Assembly (NCBI RefSeq): GCF_018613795.1
Contig: NZ_JAGGPN010000026.1
Span: 1-64,000, forward strand
Direction: 5' to 3'
DNA from: Arthrobacter sp. ISL-65
GTDB lineage: Bacteria > Actinomycetota > Actinomycetes > Actinomycetales > Micrococcaceae
Length of the DNA stretch: 64,000 bases
Of this stretch, positions 46,547 through 54,754 are shown one piece after another. Each line of letters opens with the position of its first letter. Within the stretch, counting starts at the first letter, position 1. The translations under genes were made by a program, and so were the position numbers. The notes beneath the pieces are model-generated. The model did no database searches. It was not told the origin of the DNA and saw only the letters and a list, made by a program, of their open reading frames with translations.

Positions 46547-46880
46547 ATGAACGCCAGGGCCTATGGAATTGTGCATTTCTTTGCGCAGGGCACTAGGGAG
46601 CAGTACGAAGCCCCTATTGCCGCGGTTCATCCAGGGAAGGGCGCTTGCCCGCCGGGCAGACCTGCCGCCGGTCCTTCGACCGGTGGCTGGAGATTCTGGC
46701 GGTCCACGAATCGAAGGAGAGCTGGGAGCAGTTCCGGGACAATACGCTTCTTCCGCGTTTTCAGCAGGCATCGAGGGTGGTTTCACATCCATGCCTGAGG
46801 AAACTGTTATCGACGTATACAAAATTGCCGACGTCGGCTGCGCCAAACTAATCGCCGCCATGGCGGGTTTGCGGGCTCTC
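46547..46880 (+). pseudogene. Frameshifted small monooxygenase-like (ABM-type) protein
   Basis: Three plus-strand frames must be joined. MNARAYGIVHFFAQGTREQYEA continues in one frame from 46547, followed by WLEILAVHESKESWEQFRD and NTLLPRFQQ near 46690-46765, then GIEGGFTSMPEETVIDVYKI near 46770-46835. The joined ~100-residue protein looks like small dimeric alpha/beta-barrel proteins annotated as antibiotic-biosynthesis-monooxygenase-like. At least two frameshifts make it inactive. Confidence 0.65.
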
Positions 46881-46889
46881 GGGCACGGA

Positions 46890-46928
46890 CAATGCAGGGA
46901 CCGGGCGAAATGTCCGGTCCCTGCATTG
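46890..46928. terminator. Perfect 15-bp hairpin
   Basis: CAATGCAGGGACCGG (46890-46904) and CCGGTCCCTGCATTG (46914-46928) are perfect reverse complements with a 9-nt loop, directly after the decayed monooxygenase gene. It probably terminates transcription from both sides; the minus-strand gene ends at 47034. Confidence 0.7.
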
Positions 46929-47033
46929 AGCGGTTGTTATGCCGGTTGATCTGCGGATGCTTCCAGCCATTGGACAACGCCCGGGGACTCTGGGCTCCAG
47001 GCCAGCAAACAAGGTGGCGAGGCTGTCGACGAA

Positions 47034-47705
47034 CTAATTCAATGCTCCTCCTGCTGGGGACACCGCATGCGGCTGAGAACGGTCTGGCAACGTGCGGGGG
47101 GCTGCGACTGCTGGGCGGCTTTTGAGCATCCAGAGGGCGAGCCAGATGACTGAGGCGCCCAGTAGCGCCAAGGCTAGATCGAGTGCGAGCTCCGGGACGA
47201 AGTTGCGCAGAGCGATTGGAATGGTGGCGATGGCGTAGGCGATTGTTGGGATCCGGGGCGCCTTGCGGTCCCGCAGCAGCGCCAGGCAATACAGGATTGA
47301 TCCGAGGAGGAAGGTCATCGAGGCTGCCACAAAGGCTGTTCCGAGCGGACCGGCCCGCAGGGCAGCGATCTGGGAGGGATCGAGGCGGACAAACACCAGA
47401 TTGATGACCCATTCCACGCCGGTCGCGGCAGCGAGTCCGGCGACGTTCAGGGCGAGGGCGACCGAGGAAAACTTTGATGGTTGGCGCATCGCAACGGCGG
47501 CTAGGCCGATGACCAGGATGATCGCGAGTGCCTGCGCCAGGGGCGCAGCGAGCTGCGTCGCTGAGCTAACCGGAATCAGCTCGGCACGCTTGGCCGCGTT
47601 GACGAACAAGACGGCGGCTGCGGCCAGGCCCGTAACTGCTGCGAGGCTGGCCGGAACCAAGGTAGGGGATTGTTTTTCCGGAGATGGGCTGGCGACCGTG
47701 AGCAT
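47034..47705 (-). CDS. Integral membrane protein of unknown function
   Basis: A 223-residue protein with about six hydrophobic segments (e.g. LAAVTGLAAAAVLFVNAA, AQALAIILVIGLAAVAM, MTFLLGSILYCLALL, LALALLGASVIWLALWML). I do not recognise a family. It lies downstream of the DUF4386 protein on the same strand, and the two have similar size and topology. With the MalT-like regulator upstream it may be a target gene. Function unknown. Confidence 0.7.
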   Translation of the reverse strand: MLTVASPSPEKQSPTLVPASLAAVTGLAAAAVLFVNAAKRAELIPVSSATQLAAPLAQALAIILVIGLAAVAMRQPSKFSSVALALNVAGLAAATGVEWVINLVFVRLDPSQIAALRAGPLGTAFVAASMTFLLGSILYCLALLRDRKAPRIPTIAYAIATIPIALRNFVPELALDLALALLGASVIWLALWMLKSRPAVAAPRTLPDRSQPHAVSPAGGALN

Positions 47706-47857
47706 GGCGTTCTTCTTTCGCGAGTGTGTAGTGGGTGGCTTGATGGGCGGAGCTGCTCCGGGTGCATCCCATGTCAGGACACGTCCGTTCCCCTATTGGA
47801 TGCAGAAGTTCGCGTTTTTAGTTCTGATCGATGTCCGGATGCTGGTGTTTTCGGTGA

Positions 47858-48610
47858 TCAGGCGGGGCCGTCATTTCGGGTGGGTGCTGAGACGGCAGCC
47901 GTCATTCCTTTCGTGATGGGACTGGGGCTGAAGCCTTTGGCGACCAGCCAAACGCCCAGCGAAAACTCCCAGAGCGCGATCGGGGCAGTCGCGATTACCG
48001 ACCATACGGAGAGCGTGTCGTTGATGCCGAAATAGGTTGCTGTGGTGGAAGCGAGGAGCAGCGGGGCGCCGATGAGTCCCAGCAGTGGAAGAATCCGGGG
48101 CACCAGACGGGACCTGTACAGGAGGGAACCCAGAAGCAGGGCGTTGACGGCTGGCATAAGGGTTTGTCCGAGGAGGAATGTCCAGTCGTACATAGCAGCC
48201 AGCGCCTGCCCGGTAGGCAGCGCGTTTGCTACGGCTCCGGCCTGCCGCAGGGTTACGACCGATAGGAGAGAAACGACGCCGGTGACGATGGCAGCGGCTT
48301 CCAGGACACGTGCGCCGACGAAGCCGAGCGCTACCGCTTCGTTTTGCCTCTTAACGACCGGGTACAGCGCGACCGCGGTTCCGATGCAGGCAAGGGCTAC
48401 GATCATTTCCAGGGCTCCGCCCCAGAGCGTGGCGGTGTCCGGGCCGGGGCCGGTGATGTAGTTGGGGTCCGTTCGCACTGGACCGTAGAGGGCGAGAGTC
48501 GGGATTGAGCTAAAGGTAATCAGGTAGAGCACGCCCGCGGCCAGCGCGGTCTTCCTTAACGAGTCCATCGGGACCCGTTTCGTTACTGCTTCTGGTCGGA
48601 TGATGGTCAT
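47858..48610 (-). CDS. DUF4386-family membrane protein
   Basis: A 250-residue protein with about seven membrane segments. LRKTALAAGVLYLITFSSIPTLALY begins it in the manner of DUF4386, ALYPVVKRQNEAVALGFVGARVLEA is the conserved middle part (ARVLEA), and LLGSLLYRSRLVPRILPLLGLIGA the later one. The function of the family is unknown. It has GAAGGAG before its ATG. Its first 100 bp overlap the out-of-frame end of the small gene upstream. Confidence 0.85.
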   Translation of the reverse strand: MTIIRPEAVTKRVPMDSLRKTALAAGVLYLITFSSIPTLALYGPVRTDPNYITGPGPDTATLWGGALEMIVALACIGTAVALYPVVKRQNEAVALGFVGARVLEAAAIVTGVVSLLSVVTLRQAGAVANALPTGQALAAMYDWTFLLGQTLMPAVNALLLGSLLYRSRLVPRILPLLGLIGAPLLLASTTATYFGINDTLSVWSVIATAPIALWEFSLGVWLVAKGFSPSPITKGMTAAVSAPTRNDGPA

Positions 48611-48914
48611 GGTGTCGTTCTCCTTCGTGGGACGCCGGTGGAGTATGAGCTTTGCGGTTCTGTGGTGGAGTGGGGCTTATCGGTTCAACCTGAGTTACAG
48701 ATAGCAGGGGCAGGCTGATGTCGCGGACTTTCTGGAGCAGACCATGCAGGTCGGCCTGGTCTGCCACCTGACTCTGGATGACTGTGGTGCCGTCGCTCTC
48801 GTTCGTCAGGCTCAGCGCCTCGAACCAGGCAGCCCACCGGGAATCCAGGTGGCCTTCGAGGCGGATCTCGTACCATCCAGAGTTGTGGTGATGGCCGATC
48901 GGTATGTCGCTCAT
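48510..48914 (-). CDS. Small conserved protein of the LAL/DUF4386 module
   Basis: Residues 1-72 are well-formed: GWYEIRLEGHLDSRWAAWFE, then SDGTTVIQSQVADQADLHGL and LLSVTQVEP. I recall such ~75-residue proteins next to DUF4386 and LuxR genes in actinobacteria, but their role is unknown. The reading frame has no stop after VEP and runs 60 residues further, 100 bp into the DUF4386 gene in another frame; this low-complexity tail is probably a late loss of the original stop. AAAGGAGG precedes the ATG. Confidence 0.65.
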   Translation of the reverse strand: MSDIPIGHHHNSGWYEIRLEGHLDSRWAAWFEALSLTNESDGTTVIQSQVADQADLHGLLQKVRDISLPLLSVTQVEPISPTPPQNRKAHTPPASHEGERHHDHHPTRSSNETGPDGLVKEDRAGRGRALPDYL

Positions 48915-49096
48915 GTGCCCTCCTTTTGCTTTATCCGGCCGGATGGACCTCAGCCCGGGTAGCGTCCGTTCGTTGTCCTGATCGAACAGTAGAAGGAGAC
49001 CTAATGACCGCGCCTCATCACATGTGGTGATTAGCGTGGTGATTTATTCACCGGCCTTGGCGCCAATTTCCGGCCGTCCGCGGCATCGGCTTTGGG

Positions 49097-51835
49097 CTAG
49101 CGCTCGCTGGGTCGGGAGAACAGGTCGAGTTCCTGGGCCTGACGGACCGCTGCCCGGCGGTTGTTCACGCCGAGCTTGGCGTAGATGTGACTGGTGTGAG
49201 TGCGCACCGTGTTCAAGGACACCATGAGCACGCGAGCGATGCCCGGGCCGTCGAGGTCCGTTACGAGCAGCCGGAGAACGTCCAGTTCGCGTTCGCTCAG
49301 TGGCGTGATCAGGCCCCGCCTGACGGGCGCGGTGTTTTCGGTGTTGTTCATGGCCGCCATGAGCCGGCGGAGGTAGCCCGGGGCCATCCGTTGTTTCACA
49401 GCCGCTCTCAGCAGGGATCCCATTGGTGCGCCCTCATCAGCGAAGATGCGAACGTAGCCCTCCGGCTCCGCCAGCGCCACTGCTCGATGCAGTGAGGCAA
49501 GCGCCGCGGGGATCTCGCCCCGCGTCTGGTCAGCCAGCGCCTGAAGCACGAGGATCTCGATGACGCTTCCCGTTCTTCCGCCATCCTCTGCCGCTCGCAG
49601 CAGGCGACCCAGCAGCCGGATGGCCTCCTGGAGGGAGGAGCCTGAGCGGTCTTTCGCGGACCGGGCCAGGAGCACCCTGGCAAGAGTGATGTGCTCGAAC
49701 TCCCGAAGGTAGCTGAGGTCATCTTCAGCCGACAGAGCTCGCTCCCGCACCCAGCCGAGCGCTTCATCCAACCTCCCTTGCGCGACCAGGACCCGTGCCT
49801 TCAGAGCCGGTACCGGACGTACGTTGGGGAAGTAATCGCCCACATAGAGCCGCTCCGCCTCAGCCAGGAGGTCGAGTGCACCGGCTGTATCACCTTCTGC
49901 CTCAAGAATCCGCGCCATGGCGACCCGCCAGCGATACAGGTTTTGAGGCAGCTCACCAACGGGACCCAACTCCTGGCTGCGCAGCAGGAGCCGGGTGGCT
50001 CCCTGCAGGTCGCCGCGCTCCCGGCAGACCCCACTCATCCCCACATGCATGTCCGCTGTCCCCCGCAGAACCGATCCGCGGTGTCCAGAAGCACGCTCCA
50101 GGGCCTGTTCATAGGTGCTTATGGCATCGTTGAGACGCCCCTGCGCAAGGCGTATGTCCGCCAGGGCGACAGCGCATCCGAAGGTGTCGGCGAGGTGCCC
50201 GGCACGGTGCAGGCCGGCCATGCATTCGGCATAGGCCCGATGGGCTGCGTCGAGCTCCCCGTCCCCCCAATAGGCAAGTCCCAGCAGACCACATGCGGCG
50301 GCACGGCCGAGATGGTCGTCCTCAGGTGCAAGATCAAGCGCACGCTGGGCGTGGCTCACCGTCCCGGATCTATCGCCGCGGCCGAGCGCCAGCGCGGCCC
50401 GGTACACTTCGATCGTTTCGGGAAGGCGGCGAAATTCCTCGTCGTCGGCTACGACCATTTCCGTTGATCGGCCGTGGATAGCCTTACTCATTCCTGTCGG
50501 TGGCTCCAGCCACCGTTCGACGTCCCGCAGCCGGGCCTCGACTCCCTCGACATCGCCAGTCACGACCAACGCGCCGACCAGCCCCACCCCGAGCACGGGC
50601 CTGACGCGGACCACATCGTCAGGGAGAACTTTCAACCAGGCGCGCAGCACGGCCTCCTGCCGGTTCCGCCGAATGGCGGGAACCGCTAGCTCGACGAGGT
50701 CCGCCGCCCGTTCGAAATCCTTCGTGGCCAAGGCATGGCGGATGGCATCGAACGCCTCACCGTTCTGTTCGTACCATGCGCTTGCCCGCCGGTGCAGATC
50801 CGGGACCTCGTCGCCGTGCTCGTCCAACAGGCGTGCCTGCAGAACATCGGCAAAGAGCTGGTGATAGCGATACCACTCACGGCGGTCGTCAAGGGGAACC
50901 AGAAACAGGTTCGCTCGCTCCAAAGCCGCCAGTCTGAGCTTGCCATTGTCCTGTCCCGTGACGGCATCACACAGCGGGCCGGTAAGCCGGTCCAGGACGG
51001 AAGTTTGGAGCAGGAAGTGTTGGACATCCTCCGGTTGACGCTGCAGAACCTCCTCGACCAAATAGTCCACGATGTATCGGTCGTTCCCGGCAAAGCCCGC
51101 GATGAACGCGGCAATGTCTTCGCGGCCCTGCATCGAAAGCACAGCGAGCTGGAGCGCCGCGATCCACCCCTCGGTGCGCCCCTCCAGCACGGACACATCC
51201 CGGGCCGGCAACGCTATTCCCATGATGCCGTTGAGATAATCAGCCGCCTCGTCTGTAGTGAATCGCAGATCAGCGGCACGAATCTCGACGAGCTCTCCAC
51301 GTGCCCGCAACCGTGCCAGCGGCAACACCGGGTCAGCCCGGCCGGCAATCACCAGATGCACCTGCGGCGGCAGATGCTCCAGTAGGAACGCGATCCCGTC
51401 CTGTATGTCACGCGCGTCGATGACGTGGTAGTCATCGAGAACCAGGACGACATCGTTCGGGATGGCGTGGAGGTCATTGAGCAAAATGGCAAGCATCGCT
51501 TCGATTGGAGGCTGCGCCGACTGCAGGAGCGAGAGCGCAGCCGCACCGGCGCCGTTGGTCACCCTCTCCAGCGCCGTGACGAAGTACGTCCAGAAAAGTG
51601 CGGGATCGTTGTCGCGCTTGTCGAGCGAGAGCCACGCCGCCGACCGCTCACCCGCGCCAGCGGCTGACAGCCACTCAGTCAGCAGCGTCGTCTTACCGAA
51701 CCCGGCCGGAGCCGACACGAGCGTCAATGTCGACTCTGCTCCACGGTTCAGTCGCTCGCTCAACCTCGGACGCGTTGTCAGACCCAGTCGCCGCCTGGGG
51801 ACGTGGAACTTCGTCTCGAGAAGTGGGCCCGTCAT
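49097..51835 (-). CDS. MalT-like LuxR-family ATP-dependent regulator
   Basis: A 912-residue regulator. The N-terminal region LLETKFHVPRRRLGLTTRPRL is typical of MalT/AcoK proteins. Walker A is APAGFGKTTLLTEW and Walker B VVLVLDDYHVID, with TPR-like helices from ~400 to 830. The C-terminal LuxR helix-turn-helix reads PLSERELDVLRLLVTDLDGP and VSLNTVRTHTSHIYAKLGV. It binds a small ligand and ATP to activate transcription. It is upstream of the small protein and membrane-protein genes on the same strand, its likely targets. It is unrelated in detail to BenR at 26241. Confidence 0.9.
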   Translation of the reverse strand: MTGPLLETKFHVPRRRLGLTTRPRLSERLNRGAESTLTLVSAPAGFGKTTLLTEWLSAAGAGERSAAWLSLDKRDNDPALFWTYFVTALERVTNGAGAAALSLLQSAQPPIEAMLAILLNDLHAIPNDVVLVLDDYHVIDARDIQDGIAFLLEHLPPQVHLVIAGRADPVLPLARLRARGELVEIRAADLRFTTDEAADYLNGIMGIALPARDVSVLEGRTEGWIAALQLAVLSMQGREDIAAFIAGFAGNDRYIVDYLVEEVLQRQPEDVQHFLLQTSVLDRLTGPLCDAVTGQDNGKLRLAALERANLFLVPLDDRREWYRYHQLFADVLQARLLDEHGDEVPDLHRRASAWYEQNGEAFDAIRHALATKDFERAADLVELAVPAIRRNRQEAVLRAWLKVLPDDVVRVRPVLGVGLVGALVVTGDVEGVEARLRDVERWLEPPTGMSKAIHGRSTEMVVADDEEFRRLPETIEVYRAALALGRGDRSGTVSHAQRALDLAPEDDHLGRAAACGLLGLAYWGDGELDAAHRAYAECMAGLHRAGHLADTFGCAVALADIRLAQGRLNDAISTYEQALERASGHRGSVLRGTADMHVGMSGVCRERGDLQGATRLLLRSQELGPVGELPQNLYRWRVAMARILEAEGDTAGALDLLAEAERLYVGDYFPNVRPVPALKARVLVAQGRLDEALGWVRERALSAEDDLSYLREFEHITLARVLLARSAKDRSGSSLQEAIRLLGRLLRAAEDGGRTGSVIEILVLQALADQTRGEIPAALASLHRAVALAEPEGYVRIFADEGAPMGSLLRAAVKQRMAPGYLRRLMAAMNNTENTAPVRRGLITPLSERELDVLRLLVTDLDGPGIARVLMVSLNTVRTHTSHIYAKLGVNNRRAAVRQAQELDLFSRPSER

Positions 51836-52080
51836 GACCGCCTCCCCTCACAGACAGTGTACGGCTGCCACGACTGAGACCTGCCGCAAAAGGTCACGTA
51901 AGCCGGTCCCCGTTCGGACACGTTCCAATCGAGGTCAGACAAGATAGAACCCCGGATGAGCGCGCCCCGTAAGCCGGTCGTTCAACGCGACAGTTGAGGG
52001 TGCTCCCCCTCGCTGTTTGTCGTTCCGATCGTCCATCTACACCACCCTCGCCCTGTGTGCCATGTGCACTGAAAGCATCC

Positions 52081-52099
52081 GGACGAGCAGGTCAGTGAA
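52081..52099 (+). repeat. 19-bp direct repeat, right copy
   Basis: GGACGAGCAGGTCAGTGAA, identical to 44174-44192. Here it is followed by TGGCTTAATGAC, which continues the MazG protein as DEQVSEWLND. The sequence before it (stop-K-H-P) is foreign to the gene. Confidence 0.9.
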
Positions 52100-52315
52100 T
52101 GGCTTAATGACCCATCTAGCAGGACCGCGGTGGAACACGAGATGGCTGATGTTTTTGGGGACCTCCTGCGGCTCGCCGACGTGCTGGACGTCGACCTAGA
52201 AACTTCACTCCGGGCCAAAATCGACCTGAACGCGCAGAAGTACCCCGTCGAACTCGCCCGTGGCAATGCCCTGAAGTACACCGCCGTGGCCGCAAAGCGT
52301 GCTGCGGACAGCTAG
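52081..52315 (+). pseudogene. C-terminal half of split MazG-type nucleotide pyrophosphohydrolase
   Basis: From the repeat the frame reads DEQVSEWLNDPSSRTAVEHE, MADVFGDLLRLADVLDVDLE, AKIDLNAQKYPVELARGNAL and ends KRAADS. EMAD is the ExxD half of the MazG metal site (the ExxE half is at 44034-44192), and the K/RYPVE..RG..KYT ending is typical. Joined at the repeat, the two halves give one 124-residue frame with 24 residues between ExxE and ExxD, within the family's 12-28 range. An ATG at 52130 could start a short useless peptide. Confidence 0.85.
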
Positions 52316-52493
52316 TCACGCCCTCGCAAGCTACCAGAGGAGTAAATCCGCTCCCGGTAGGGCACCCAGGCCCATGAGACTGAGCAGCACGAATCCGCTC
52401 CCCTGGCATTAGCCAGCGCGTTACTGGTTGACGGAATCTAAATTGTCGGCATTCTCTGGTAATCACCCGCACATGCCGCGCGGCCGCAGCAGG

Positions 52494-52519
52494 GCCGGGC
52501 TCCCGCGATGGAGCCGGGC
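52494..52519 (-). terminator. Weak hairpin beyond ribH
   Basis: GGCTCC (52498-52503) and GGAGCC (52510-52515) pair around CGCGAT, with partial CCGG/CGG extension. It lies about 60 bp after the ribH stop on the minus strand. No U-tract is present. The rest of 52316-52575 shows nothing else recognisable. Confidence 0.35.
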
Positions 52520-52575
52520 TTTCAAGATTCCGTATCGGCTTTTACTGCTCCGTTGTCGTAAAAGCAGGGCTGAGG

Positions 52576-53028
52576 TTACAGGGACGCCAATGATGTGAGA
52601 GTGGAGGCGAGAGCGTCTGCCAGTTCCTTCCCCTTGGTCACGAAGTGCCGGGAAAACTGGTTGCGATGCTCTTCGTGCTCGTGGAACTGGTGAGGAGTTA
52701 GGACACCGGAGAAGACAGGTACGTCAGTTTCCAACTGCACTCTCATAAGGGCGTCCACGACGCTTTGCGCGACGAATTCGTGGCGGTAAATACCCCCGTC
52801 GACCACCAGGGCGGAGGTTGCGACACCGTCGTATCGGCCGGATGCTGCGAGCCGTCGGACGAGTAGCGGAATCTCGAAGGCCCCGGGCACCTGGTAGACA
52901 TCCACGTTGCTGACGCCGAGTTCCTTGAGTCGCGTCTGGAAGCTGTCGACCGCGCGATCAACGATGTCGGCATGCCATTGGGCACTGACGATCGCTACAC
53001 GGAAGCTGGAAGTGGCAAGGGGTGACAA
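52576..53028 (-). CDS. ribH: 6,7-dimethyl-8-ribityllumazine synthase, type 2 (RibH2-like)
   Basis: A 150-residue lumazine synthase. FRVAIVSAQWHADIVDRAVD, VYQVPGAFEIPLLVRRLA and VVDGGIYRHEFVAQSVVDAL are present, then QLETDVPVFSGVLTPHQFHE. The GGIYRHEFV and LTPHxFHE forms match the RibH2 subgroup known from Brucella and rhizobia rather than the housekeeping enzyme. The reaction joins 3,4-dihydroxy-2-butanone 4-phosphate with a ribityl-aminouracil. The TTG start at 53028 has AAAGGAA 7 nt upstream; the longer frame has no signal. It is the last gene on the minus strand after rpiB in a sugar cluster. Confidence 0.88.
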   Translation of the reverse strand: MSPLATSSFRVAIVSAQWHADIVDRAVDSFQTRLKELGVSNVDVYQVPGAFEIPLLVRRLAASGRYDGVATSALVVDGGIYRHEFVAQSVVDALMRVQLETDVPVFSGVLTPHQFHEHEEHRNQFSRHFVTKGKELADALASTLTSLASL

Positions 53029-53226
53029 GGGCAGTTCCTTTCTTCGGAGGTTATTCGAGGATTCTTTCACGCTTAAACCGGCCTTGGCGCATATATGTCC
53101 AAGGTGCGGAGCCGGGCCGCATGCACAGGGGTGATTCAGTGCCTCCTTCATTGTGGACACTGGCGGCCCGGGTGCTGCGCCACCACGGACGACCGTTTCC
53201 GCCGCGTGCCCTTCCCCTGGTACGAG

Positions 53227-53721
53227 TTACCCAACGACTTCACCGACGGTTTCGTAGGTGACGATCTTGCCGATACGGCGGACGTGCCGTTCGTCGTTGC
53301 TGAAGGTTTGTTCCAGGAAAGCCTCGATCAGGACCGTGGCTTCCTCAACGCTGTGCTGGCGCCCGCCGACGGCCACGATATTGGCGTCGTTGTGCTCACG
53401 AGCCAACGTGGCGGTGGCGTGGTTCCAGGCCAGGGCGGCACGGACACCCTTGACCTTATTCGCCGCGATCTGCTCGCCGTTTCCGGATCCGCCCAGCACG
53501 ATGCCCAGCGCGTGGACGCCTGATTCCTGGTCCGCCACCACTGCGAGCGCCGCGTTGATGCAGAACGACGGGTAGTCGTCCAGCGCGTCGTATTCCTTCG
53601 GGCCGTGATCCACCACATCGTAGCCCTTCCCGCTGAGGTGCTTTACCAGATGGGTGCTGAGCTCCATGCCGGCGTGGTCGGTGGCGATGTGGACCCGTGG
53701 GAGTGGGCGGGATGTGGTCAC
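53227..53721 (-). CDS. rpiB: Ribose-5-phosphate isomerase B/RpiB-LacAB family sugar-phosphate isomerase
   Basis: A 164-residue isomerase. VHIATDHAGMELSTHL starts it, DDYPSFCINAALAV and GIVLGGSGNGEQIAANKVKGVRAA contain the anion hole, and NHATATLAREHNDANIVAVGGR follows. Gly-Ser rather than Cys in GGSGNG places it with actinobacterial RpiB. It interconverts ribose- and ribulose-5-phosphate or related tetrose/pentose phosphates. The GTG at 53721 follows GAGGAAG; the longer frame overlaps the transketolase gene and is not coding. It is divergent from the transketolase operon. Confidence 0.9.
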   Translation of the reverse strand: MTTSRPLPRVHIATDHAGMELSTHLVKHLSGKGYDVVDHGPKEYDALDDYPSFCINAALAVVADQESGVHALGIVLGGSGNGEQIAANKVKGVRAALAWNHATATLAREHNDANIVAVGGRQHSVEEATVLIEAFLEQTFSNDERHVRRIGKIVTYETVGEVVG

Positions 53722-53808
53722 TTTGCTTCCTCTTCCTTGATGAGCGTGCGGGTCGGCCAGCGTGCGGGTTGCTAGCGCTGGGATGTCAACCCCTTCGCTC
53801 AGTAAGTA

Positions 53809-53849
53809 TTGACAGCCGGAATGTGGCATGCATAACATTGTTGCACATA
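53809..53849 (+). promoter_or_regulatory. Promoter and imperfect palindrome of the sugar operon
   Basis: TTGACA (53809-53814), 17 bp, ATAACA (53832-53837) is a good sigma-70-type promoter for the transketolase genes. It overlaps an imperfect inverted repeat, ATGTGGCA at 53821-53828 against TTGCACAT at 53840-53847, a plausible operator for the SorC-type regulator encoded at the operon end. Confidence 0.5.
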
Positions 53850-53875
53850 CAGTCGCTACTGAATGGATATGCAAA

Positions 53876-54754
53876 ATGCTAACAGCAGACGCTTCCCAGG
53901 CCGCGACCTGGCGATCCCTCCGCCAAGAAGTCCTGGCCGGCGACGCCGACTCCCGTGCCGTGACGCTGCACGAACGGGCCCAGGCCACTCGCCGCTCGAT
54001 TCTGAAAATGATTACCGACGCTGGCCAGGGCCACATCGGCGGAGACTTCTCGGTCACCGACATCCTGACCGTCCTATTTGACGCCGTGATGAACGTCGAC
54101 CCGGAGAACCCGCGCCAGGAAGATCGCGATCACTTCATCCTCAGCAAGGGCCACTGCGCGGCCGCCCTGTACTCGACACTTGCCCACAGCGGTTTCTTCC
54201 CCGTCTCGGAACTGGACACGTTCATGGCGCCCCTGTCGGCACTGAACGGGCACCCGAACAGAGTGAAAGTTCCCGGAGTCGAAACCAACACCGGACCACT
54301 GGGTCACGGTCTCCCGGTTGCGGTGGGTACGGCAATCGGCGCCAAACTCCTGAACAACGGCGCACGGGTCTTCGTCGTCACCGGTGACGGTGAAATGCAG
54401 GAAGGCAGCAACTGGGAAGCGCTGATGTCGGCGTCCCACCAGAAGCTGGACAACCTGACCGTCGTCGTTGACCGTAACCGTCTCCAGCAGGGTGCGAGGA
54501 CCGAAGAGACGAACGGGCTGGATCCGCTCGATGCCCGTCTTGCCGCTTTCGGTATGGAAGTGCGGGTCGTTGACGGCCACAATTACAACGACCTCATCGA
54601 CGCCCTCCGCCCCTCCACCACGGGCTCCCCCGTCGCTGTCATCGCCAATACCATCAAGGGCAAAGGCGTCTCGTTCATCGAGGACCGCGTCGAATGGCAC
54701 CACAAAGTACCGTCCCAAGAACAAACCCTTCAGGCTTTTCAGGAGCTGTCATGA
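53876..54754 (+). CDS. Transketolase, N-terminal (ThDP-binding) subunit
   Basis: A 292-residue protein covering the PP domain of transketolase. DAGQGHIGGDFSVTDIL, SKGHCAAALYSTLA, GPLGHGLPVAVGTAIGAKL and the ThDP motif GDGEMQEGSNWEAL through DRN are present. With the C-terminal subunit encoded next it forms a split transketolase, moving two-carbon units between sugar phosphates. The ATG at 53876 lies downstream of the predicted promoter. Its stop overlaps the next start (ATGA, 54751-54754). Confidence 0.92.
   Translation: MLTADASQAATWRSLRQEVLAGDADSRAVTLHERAQATRRSILKMITDAGQGHIGGDFSVTDILTVLFDAVMNVDPENPRQEDRDHFILSKGHCAAALYSTLAHSGFFPVSELDTFMAPLSALNGHPNRVKVPGVETNTGPLGHGLPVAVGTAIGAKLLNNGARVFVVTGDGEMQEGSNWEALMSASHQKLDNLTVVVDRNRLQQGARTEETNGLDPLDARLAAFGMEVRVVDGHNYNDLIDALRPSTTGSPVAVIANTIKGKGVSFIEDRVEWHHKVPSQEQTLQAFQELS

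Larger units (their letters stand above)
44193..52080. other. 7.9-kb segment interrupting the MazG-type gene
   Basis: This segment lies between the two MazG halves and is bordered by the 19-bp direct repeat. It carries a quinone oxidoreductase/TetR pair, a decayed small monooxygenase gene, two membrane-protein genes, a small protein gene and a MalT-like regulator. I found no transposase, recombinase or terminal inverted repeats, so the mechanism of insertion is open. Removal by recombination between the repeats would restore one uninterrupted reading frame. Confidence 0.65.

Noticed and set aside
44193..52080. Calling the 7.9-kb segment a transposon or insertion sequence
   Set aside because: No transposase, resolvase or integrase gene and no terminal inverted repeats were visible, so only the direct repeat and gene interruption are claimed.
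53029..53226. FMN riboswitch upstream of ribH
   Set aside because: I looked for the conserved RFN-element blocks (AGGGCGGGGTGAAA-like and CCCACCGGCGGT-like) and did not see them on the minus strand.
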